Program-made: the position numbers and the translations under genes | NCBI GenBank assembly: GCA_029339505.1 | Contig: JAQISU010000132.1 | Coordinates: 9,465,001 to 9,529,000, forward strand | Length of the DNA stretch: 64,000 nucleotides | Source of the DNA: Unio delphinus | Lineage: Eukaryota; Mollusca; Bivalvia; Unionida; Unionidae | Direction of reading: 5' to 3' | The notes under the pieces: model-generated | What the model was told of the DNA's origin: nothing | Database searches by the model: none | The model's input: only the letters and a program-made list of their open reading frames with translations | In this document: piece by piece, positions 54,627-64,000 of the stretch | Layout: each line of letters begins with the position of its first letter | Numbering within the stretch: position 1 is the stretch's first letter

Positions 54627-57600
54627 ATGCAAACATAAATATAACATTCAATTCAACTACACACACAACTTGGACGCATTTATAAGCGTCTATGTCACAC
54701 AGTCTTTGGGATATTACAATATTTTATATAATTATTTTCAGTCTGAATATCGAAGTGCACAAGTTGACTGTTCATGGTTGCAGAGCAATTTTAAAGAAAT
54801 AGTCATCTTTTTAGCTACATGGTTGTATAATTTTCAATGTTCATAAGAGTTTTAACTATGTGATTAAAACAAAATAAACGGACTTTGCATTTTAAATCTG
54901 TATGTTTAAATATAATATTTTGTAAGCACATTGAACAACATTCATATGTGTTTGTTTCCTAAAATATATTACTGTCTTGACAAATGTGCACTATTTGGAC
55001 ACCAGTGATGTAATAAATGCAATCATTAAACAGAAATTATATAAATCTTCCTTCCGATTGTTAAAGAAAGTGCATGTATCGTCCTCTAAGAATCTTAATT
55101 CGTTTCCCAAAACACTATTAGTATCAGTTACTCCATTAATTAATTTAATAGAGAAAGGTTTCGGTCCTAAGTACAGCAACACACCATAGACCACACGTAT
55201 GTGTGCAGCCATGTTTATTATATAACAGTGTGTTGCTTATTTGCCTCTTATTAAACGTATATCCATGTCACGAAGCGTTCAGTGAATTTCATTTTTGCAA
55301 GTTCATTTTTAGTTAGGCTGCTTGTCTAGCATCATTTTTAATTTGCATATTTCAATGATCTTAAAATTAAAGACATCTACGAAAATAATTTTAAACTATC
55401 GTCATAGCCACTGTTGTTTGGTTTGTGATTTCAAAAGGTTCTATGTTACAGTAATCATCTACTAAATTACAATACCGCATTCCATGATTTGTTTTTATAC
55501 GGCACGCTAAGAGTAAGACTCATTTGGACATTGCATTGTCTCTTTCCAGCTTGATACTGGCCAAATTATATCTCTCCAAAGACTGTTGTCTTGTGATTGC
55601 CATGTTCTTCAATAGCGTAATATTGTTGCTGATGTACAAATCCTATTTGACATCTTATGCATCATTAAACTAATGAAGTTCCCTTTACCTACATTTTTGA
55701 AGAGATTGACGGGACTGGTCATTAATTCATGTGTTTTATGTTACAGAATTAGTTACATTTGAATACAATGGCTGGTATTGATAGAGGACCGGCTGAATCT
55801 TTTTTATATTTATTTGCATATTACAAATGTATGTATATCAGTTGATGCTCCTTGCTATTCAATGCATGTATTATTAATTACTGGTTAGCATCTATTTAAA
55901 AACAAACATTACCGTTCAAAGTAGTTGCTATGTATACACATCTCCTCTTCAAAAAAAAACAAGAATTTTCCGCTAATACTTTTGAATTTAAATAAAATCA
56001 ATAATATAGATTATTGTTTGTCAATAAGCTTCTATCAATCACTTATTGGCATAAGTTGCAGTAATGTAACGTTAATTTCATTTGTACAGAAAATAATAAC
56101 ATTCCATTTGTGCCATTTTGTTGTCATGTTGGGACGAATTTTCACAAACGAAAAGAACGTTGGTTTTGCTTTGATGTTTGTATCTGGAAACAGCTAGAAA
56201 CACGACAAATTAATGAAAATGAAGGGTAATATAACTATATTCTTGCCTTTTTGTTCAACGTTCCAAAGGCTAATTACATCTAATCCCGAAATCAAACCTC
56301 AAAGAAAATAGTTGCGTCAAAATGTCTATCAAAACACATTTACCCAGTTTCCTCATACACTACATAGGGCGAGATCATTTCATGAAACAATGACATTGCA
56401 AAACGCGCGATCTATCATTATTGAGTCGTTGATGGGGATTTCACACATAAATAAATAATTTGGCCCTAGTTGTATTACGACACGTTTAAAGTACAGAATT
56501 TTTTCTAGACATTGGATTTAGTTTCCCTGAATGCTGACACATTTTTATAAATTATAAATCAACGGATCCTCGCCGACAAACGCTTAGTGTTATACAAACG
56601 ATTTTGAACCGTATTTAGTTAGGGTATTATTAAATATTCTACTAGCCTGGACTGTCAGAATGTTTAAATGTTACATAGTCATTTAGACTGTACCTTAACA
56701 AAGGCGGGGGTAACTATTCTTTGATTAACCCATAGCTCTTTACGTCACCTTCTCTTTTTTCACAACTCGACCAATGATGAAAATAACTGGCCGTAAATTC
56801 GTTGACAGGCTGTACAAAACCTGTCGAACATATCGCTGAACAATAGTAAGGCTCGCGGAGAAGACGCGTGAGAGAGTCTATATAATAGGTGAACAACTCA
56901 GCCAGCACTCCAGTGGAGTAGCGTGTGAATGAATTCCATTTATCAAAAAGAAAAATATAAACATGTATTGTGTGCTAAAGCTAAAAATTAGTCGACAGTC
57001 AGTCCACCATGAAAACAATATATTTCCCTACATGGTATTAAATACTTACCTTCCAAAACATGCAAAACGATTTTTTAAATATGCAGCTCTCATAAACATG
57101 CGCATAGTTTGCAATCGTTACGCCTTAATATTGTGTGCATAGTTTTAAAGAATGAACGGGCTATTTGCTGTCATATTTATATAGTTTCAAAGAGCAAATA
57201 GTTTATTTACTGCAACTCGAAGTGATAATACTAAAAATTAAATTTCAACTCCGGTTTTACTTTTATAATACATTATTTTAAATTGTTTTGTTTCCATTTT
57301 TGATTGTCTAAACTATTTTCAAAAGGCACAAAACTCATACTTGCACCGTTCTCTGTGCAGTCTTTCTGATGTTTCTTAAAAGTAACAAATCATCTGTTGA
57401 AATGTAATGGTGGATGATGTGAATTGGTGTGCATATGAGTAAGGCATTGATACTCATTGACAATATTTGTTTCCTCCTATAAAGCAACTATAGAGCTTCC
57501 ATGATCACCATCACAACTACCACCACTATGTTCTACATGCCTTTGTTTGTCTACTTGAACACGATAGTAGCACCTCTGAATATAAAAAGGTAACCTGACG

Positions 57601-58675
57601 TAAATGCGTTTTGTTTCTATGTATCTGCTTTTCTAATATGTGGCTTATTCAAACTGTTACGTATACGTGATATAAGTCATTTATATTTATTTGTATTGTC
57701 TGTCTGTTAGATTTAAATTTGGCATTTTAAGTTTCAAGATTTGTTCATTGAAGGGGGAGGGGGGTGACCTGTACTTTACAGAGTGAACACCAGGTGTTGA
57801 CCTCATTTCTGACCTGGTTCCAGAGTTGTAAACAAGCTTTTAAAATGATTTGTTGGTTCCAAGGACATTTTGAAGCTTTGTATAAACATCGTGCTATTTT
57901 AGTTGGGTCATATGTTGTTTACATGATTTCTTGAACGTATTTTTTCTGGTAGTTTCTAGAAGATCACGTGATTCTTTCCTGTTTACGTAAAAACAGTTAT
58001 ATAAATTATGTTTTGGAGCGAGCTATTCAGTAGAAGTTTGGGCTTTTAGAATACTAAGTTGTGTGGGGCGTTTCAGTTATTTTTAATTACCGTGTTGTAG
58101 AAATTGTGTCAATTCATTTGGATCAAGAGGAATTATTTTATTATTTATCTGGGAAAGAGTTGTGCTCAAAGAGATTTTATTAACAAGAACTGACAAAATC
58201 AAGTGACATCGTCCTCCATATTGGATACTTCGCTGTAATTCGAACTTAGAACTATTTGGACATTTTATTACCAGGACTTTTGCCATTTCTCTAGTGGATA
58301 ATATTTTGAATTATTTTGGATTAATTTTGGAATTGATTCTTAAAACCGTAAGTTTATTTTTCTTTTCTGAAAAATATTTCTACTCAATAAATTGTTTATT
58401 AAGTTTTACAAGCTTGTTATTTTCACTCTTTCTATGTTACTGTTTATTTGAGCCTAAGCACGTAACAAAACATATATGAATATCGCTGCAGATTTTACAT
58501 ATATATATACGTAAAATCAGTTATACATATTTCAACTCCAATGTTGTTAATGCATTTAGGATGCAGACATTGTCTAAAAATGCATTAAATTGAAAACATT
58601 AAATGTTTTATTGAAGGACGAGTTTCAAAAGACAAAATATACGGAAATAACAAGCCCCCATAATGGTTCACTTAC
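54623..58675. other. No convincing gene; possible intron of the 58676 gene
   Basis: Frames of 60-90 codons exist (for example 55925-56197 plus, 58083-58286 minus), but none has a domain. The minus-strand gene upstream would have its first intron here if it continues into the window. No acceptor-flanked exon could be recognised. Confidence 0.4.
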
Positions 58676-59596
58676 CTCCTTCCTACCATATCTAATCCTA
58701 CGTTTTGCTGTCTTGGTGAATATTGTTACCACCTCTGCTTGTTTTTCTTCACAGTTTGTTTGTCCAGCTGGACTGGGACAAACATGATCTAATAATGCGT
58801 CATCTTTTGCCCTCAAAAGTTTCATATCTGTTAAGGTTTTCCACTTGTTCTGGCTATTGTTTGGGTTGCATTGTTCTTTTGACTCTGTTTGAATAGTTTG
58901 GGCTTCTTCTGTTGATTCTACAGGTGTTTTCAAATCTACTTTTGTACTTTTTTTCTCATTTAGAAGCCTATTAGGTCTGTTTCTTGTCGGCCGTCTTTGC
59001 AGCCGTAAGGTGTTTGGTCTGTTTACGCAAGAGTTGTGTCTTTTTAATCCAAACCCTTTCAATATATCTTCAAAGTTACCTGTAGTTGCAGCCGTAGATG
59101 GAGATTGAAGTGCTGAAGGCCTAGCACAAAATTCACCTTCTGATTGGATTGAAACGGGGCCGGAACATGGCGAATAATGACTCCTTTCGAACAACCATGT
59201 TGGACTAGAAATAACCTCGGTCATCTGTGATCTTCTGGTTTCATATGTCTCGCATAGACTTGGATTTCGAGAGAAATTAACAAGTGACCCTAAAACTTTG
59301 TAACGGTCTCCAATGTCGTCTACGTTTGCTGTCTGACAATCGCTACTACATTGTGCCACCTCTGAATCGGTTCTGTGGATTCTAGACCGGAGCTTTGAAA
59401 ACAATTTCTTCAGTCCCTTCAATTGTACATCCTTTAGGTCACTTTTATTTTCAGGTTGATGTGTGCTGGAACCATTGCATTCTTTAGTTTCGGTCATAGC
59501 AATAGTATGACAACTTTGTTCTCTAATGTCCATAAGAATTAGATGGGGTTTGCAGAGTTCCGAAATAGTTTTCCACCTTATGCTTGACCTATCCAT
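58676..59596 (-). CDS. Host gene, first coding exon (about 307 codons), unknown function
   Basis: ATG 59596 (MDRSSIRWKTISELCKPHLI) opens the longest non-repetitive, stop-free frame outside transposons. The protein is Ser/Thr/Asn/Lys-rich and probably largely disordered, with a basic helical patch LKGLKKLFSKLRSRIHR (about residues 60-76), LKGFGLKRHNSCVNRPN and a C-terminal TAKRRIRYGRKE. AGGAGGTAAGTG at 58669-58680 is a consensus splice donor, so the exon ends at 58676; the extra residues read beyond it are intronic. No signal peptide, membrane segment or known domain was recognised. It is probably a lineage-specific host gene transcribed towards the left, with further exons unidentified. Confidence 0.6.
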
Positions 59597-62500
59597 TTCT
59601 TTTTCTCAAACCATTCATTTTACATTACCTTTTAAATTACAATTGTATTTCAGCTCCAGCATGAAATACGCGTGTGAAAATAATACATATAAGAACGTCG
59701 TTGCTATAGATTGTTATCTTCATGCAAAGCGTTATACCTTATCCCAGTTCAGAATTAGTGTGCTCCATTGCAAACGTCTCTCAAAATGACTATAAAGTTA
59801 TCATTAGAGAGCACAGTTCACATTGCAATCAGCCCTAAATCATGCTGGCAATCAACTAACAAATAATTATCTTATTAGATACAGTCATACAGTAGAAAAT
59901 GAAGAAATACAAATATAAGATATTCTGATAGTATTCATGCAAAATTGAATACGTTTTGGGTAAATAACTTCTCAATGTTAAAGGATGTTTTTCCCTAGCC
60001 ACATTTTTATTTACACAACTGTCACAAACATATCACAACCTTGAGCAATATTACAATCCAGTAATCCATCCGTGAATAAAACATGTTGACACATTTAAAG
60101 CTGCTGAAAATAACTTAAAATTATACATCGCCACACTCAATAACATCCTCAATATCTTAGCACGAAATGTCGATATCAAACAAGGCCAAATGAAGCAGTG
60201 GAACATACATTTGCAATGCAATGTGTGTCCAAAACTGGAACCTTTTACACCATTTTGCGACTTATCAAATTATTGCAATCTATGTTTCACATGAATGATT
60301 CAAAACAATTTCGTGAATGTTCTCCCAGCGTTAAGAAAACTGTATATATAGAGATTGTATATATAGCGAGATTTACATGTGACAACTGTTTCACATAGAT
60401 GAAGTGTCGGGACGTGGAACAATATTGGAAACACTAGGAAAATTGACCAATCCTTGATCAACTAGTAGATGACTAAGTACTGAAAGTAACTTTAGACAAT
60501 AATGAATCATATGTTTTCAGACTCTTTGCACACGTTTGGCTTTCCTTTGCGTTGCAATTGACCATTAGCTTGAGTACATTAATTAAGTAAAGTGCAGACG
60601 AAATCCAGAAGGATTAATCTTAGTTTTACTCAGAATGTCCATTTTCGAGTTGATGGAAGGTGCTTAGATTGGCTGGATTTCCCCCAAAAGAACACGTACA
60701 AGTTTTGTTGTTGTTTTTGTTTTATTTTGTCCTGTTTTGTATTCTGGAAATACAATTAAAAGACATACAACACTCGCTTGTATCAGCTTCGGGTGATACA
60801 CTTAATACATATGAACAATATTAGACTTTGAAGGAATTTATATTTAATTAATTGTACCTATTTCTGTATTAATCATCTTCAGACAACATCCATATGTAAG
60901 GCACAAAATACTCCAGACACCAGTAATTGCCTTGGATTTTAATATGAGATAATAAAAGTAAGTATTTTGTTTTAACTTCACCAGTAGATTACGGTAATTG
61001 CGTTGTCAACTGTAGAATGTTTTTATATTAACGCAACATTCTCTTAACTTTAACTAAGATATAAAAACCCGCTTAAAGAAAGAATACAAGTATGGGGGTT
61101 AATTCGGACTGAGAAGTCCATCTGTAGAAGTGAAATCCTAAGTCCATATATAATAAAATGCCATTCGTTATACAATCACTTTAGTTGAACTTTATTCCAA
61201 GGGTAATACAATAACACATATGTTATAGACTAGAATAGCCTTTTGCATATGATGACATCTATGTAATAAACGCTTACGGTTATATCATAATATGTTCTAT
61301 ACAATATATTTCATTCTCAATTCTTAAAGCAATATGGAATTAAAAAGGAGGACATATATTCATGTATTTTCCTTTCCAGAACCTAACCGAATGGCAACAA
61401 GATATTAACTGTATATTACATATTTCAGATACATTCATTTATATTTCTTGCTGATGTTTCTTTTTCTTCATTATTGTTAGTCCCATCCTACCTATTTGAT
61501 TGCAACCAAACGGCGATGTACAATATATGTAACGACGTTAATAATTCTTGAAACATCTGCATGATACTTTCTGTTAAGACGCTTTGGCTGAAAAGGTTCA
61601 CATGTGTCGCATACTCACTCTCGTATGAATATTGCGAAGGACGTATTTAGAGTCTAGATGGATGTTTCATTTAGCATGTGTATTTCTTTATATTTTTTTT
61701 ATGATCGAGAATGCACAATTATCATTTTATATATATATATATATTTTAGTTATGTTCTAAATAATTAAGAACTAAAGAATCGGTTACTTGAGAAATGCCG
61801 TAAATATATAGCATAGCGAATTCGGATTACATTAAATATTATTGCATAACATTAAATGATAAATGCAGTAACATGGTATAATGTTGCATGCGGTTTCAAG
61901 AGATCTTAATTAGAGTGAATTTGGACGATACTTCTCTGATTGCGATCTATGAAGCGACGCTTGATCCAGGCATGTATTTTTCTTCCAATAACATATTTTA
62001 ATTTGGGTAATAAAACTAATCTTGTTACCATATTATTAAACTGAACCAGAATATATTTCTTACAGAAGTATACGTATATACAATAAAACCCTTTGTAATG
62101 TCCTAATATGGAAATACTGCCAGTCCTCGTATGCAGACAATGGGGCGAATTATTCTCATAGTATTGTTTCAATGGTTGAATCCTTTTCAAACTGAATGAG
62201 TAATGGATCAATAACCGATTTATTGTGGGTTGGCAACATAGAACATGAATAGGTTATTTTAGTCAAACAGACCTATATTAAATTGACTGGTAGAAATATA
62301 CATATGCAAATACATGCATTGACATAAAATAGATGAAAGGAAAATAGAGTCTTCAAACTGCTGAATACCGTTTCTAACGAAAGATTCTATAGTCCTATTA
62401 TTTGTAACTGCAGTTGAATTGCAACAAAATTACCATTTTTGTAAAAACCCTAATTTGTATTTTTTTTTTCAATTGCTTGCTGGTTAATTCACTTAAAGAT

Positions 62501-64000
62501 ATAAACTATATACATCGACGTTTGTGAGTACCACAAACTGTTGCTAGATTTCTGTCTCTATTCAAAACTAACACAGTTCTGAACAAAATGGAGAATCAAG
62601 TGTTACAACCATTGGAACAAGAAAATGCTAATATTAGTTCTTAAGATTTAAGATTAATATAACATACTTCCAGGCGATAATATCGATTTGTCTAAATGAC
62701 ATGATGTGATAAAGGTTAAGATAACTTGACAAATAACATTCAAGGCCAAAAGATCTTAAATTTGAGAGTACCAACATTTAAATATATGCTCTTATATACT
62801 TTATACTTTACAAGATAAAGTGGGTTTACAAACTGCATATGAGATGATGACTTTAAAAAGAGAATAGCTTTCAAACAAATATTTAAACAATAGTGCCTTA
62901 CGAATAAAGGGTAAATTAAGTTAGTATGAGTATTGTTTAACGTAAGCATGGAAGTAAGTAAATGCCGATCTAAAACAACACAAGATGCAATTCAATTAAA
63001 ACAGAGTCAGCTTTAGGAATAGTAGAGCGTACCATTGATGATACAAAATCATGTTAAAGATAAATAGCGTTGAATAGATGGTACAAACTGCTGTAAAATA
63101 AAGTATCTGTTGTAGATTAGATGTTGTGTTACCTTGTTAATAAGATATACAGATACTATGCCGATGTAAAGCGTTATATCGATATTATTGCCTCTTTCAT
63201 ACGGCTTGACCAAAACAAAATTTAATATGTCTTAAATATGAAAGCCCATAAATCTTCTTTAATTATCAATGAACTATGAGGACAAATTTAACAAGGCAGA
63301 AAGAATGTTACATACGGTGAATCAAACACAAGGTTATCTGAAAATCTGACTGTACATCACATAATTAATAAAATTATTCCAGTTGTTATTGTCTGGATAA
63401 ATTATCCGATGACCAATGGCAAACATATTCCTTGACATTCGCCAAATGCTACAAGTGGGGGTTTTAAACACTAATAAGTGTCTTCTACAAATACTATCAG
63501 GCTACACAAGCTAAAACAACTACTGGAACCAGAATATTAATGCTTTATCATTCGATAAATAACCCTCAAAAGATTATCGCTACGACAACAACAGTGGTCT
63601 CAACAAGAACATATAAAATAGTAATTACCATTACAAAAAAGCATTGAATAATATTCAGCATACGTAGAAAAAGAGAATGTGCTAAAGAGATCTAAAAGAC
63701 CATTATTTGGTAATTTAGGACAGCTTTAATTCAAATTGAAAAATGAAAATACGTTTACATTATACCAAAAAGTATTGGTAGTTTACCACATCACAAATAA
63801 AATAAAACAAGAATCCGTGTTTAACAGTATGAAGAAAAACGCATATATGAAACATTGAGATATTTTCCCACTGACGCACGCGGAGCACCTAAATTTAAAA
63901 TCGGTGAAACAAGTCGATAGTTTATATTTTAAACAATTTTTGAAAACGTATGCCTTCTTAAAGTTACCGAGGAAGGTGTTACCATGGAAACATTAATTTT
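59597..64000. other. No gene seen; includes upstream region of the 58676 gene
   Basis: AT-rich unique sequence. The 200 bases left of 59800 would contain the promoter of the minus-strand gene, but no clear TATA box or initiator could be fixed. The minus-strand 101-codon frame at 61906-62211 and the 69-codon frame at 62740-62949 have no recognisable features. A short (TA)n occurs near 61724-61744. Confidence 0.45.

Noticed and set aside
57780..58480. Possible LTR or promoter with TTATATAAATTATG and GGAGCGAGCTATTCAG
   Set aside because: The TATA-like box and downstream start-like region resemble an LTR, but no terminal TG...CA repeats, target duplication or primer-binding site could be found.

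Overview
The window is animal (metazoan) nuclear DNA, AT-rich and dominated by transposable elements and long microsatellites. No rRNA genes, bacterial operons or CRISPR arrays were seen. The mix of (TA)n tracts, TACA/GTAT/GATA/AAT arrays, CR1/L2-like and RTE-like LINE relics, hAT, MULE and THAP/P-like DNA transposons and a large Polinton/Maverick suggests a mollusc, most likely a coleoid cephalopod such as an octopus. That taxon is an inference from repeat content, not from a diagnostic gene.

Region 1 (1-1926) is gene-poor flank. Region 2 (1927-20186) is an 18.26 kb Polinton/Maverick, a virus-like self-synthesising transposon. It has 5'-AG termini, a near-perfect 6-bp target duplication, and about 330-bp inverted repeats made of iterated GCGACAAG motifs. 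Most of its genes lie on the minus strand: integrase, an uncharacterised Polinton-associated protein with a WEVALVE core, several small Lys/Arg-rich proteins, a packaging ATPase, a BIR (IAP-type) gene and a protein-primed-type DNA polymerase B. On the plus strand, across a 135-bp bidirectional promoter, is a double CCHC zinc-knuckle protein. Nearly every large gene carries stops or frameshifts, the polymerase has lost the segment that should hold motif A, and no hexon or penton gene was recognised, so this copy is decayed. A 3-kb insert with a degenerate DUF3504/Crypton-type tyrosine recombinase splits the polymerase gene, and a 161-bp near-perfect palindrome lies at one junction.

Region 3 (20187-38087) holds host flank, large tetra- and trinucleotide arrays, minisatellites, two LINE relics (about 27.6-29.0 kb and 29.4-32.2 kb), a retroposon 3' tail that seeds a 560-bp TTA array, and a tRNA-derived SINE. 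Region 4 (38088-43423) is a 5.2-kb hAT element inserted inside a (TA)n tract; its ZMYM/TTF-type transposase has a frameshift, a stop and a substitution at a conserved Asp. Region 5 (45051-47010) is a Mutator-like element with FLYWCH and MULE transposase domains. Region 6 (50864-51078) is a 215-bp hAT-type foldback MITE with a perfect 8-bp target duplication. Region 7 (51483-54092) is a P-element-like unit with nested, symmetrically spaced inverted repeats around a THAP exon.

The only convincing host gene is a first coding exon of about 307 codons at 58676-59596 on the minus strand, ending in a consensus splice donor. The rest of 54.6-64.0 kb shows no supportable genes.
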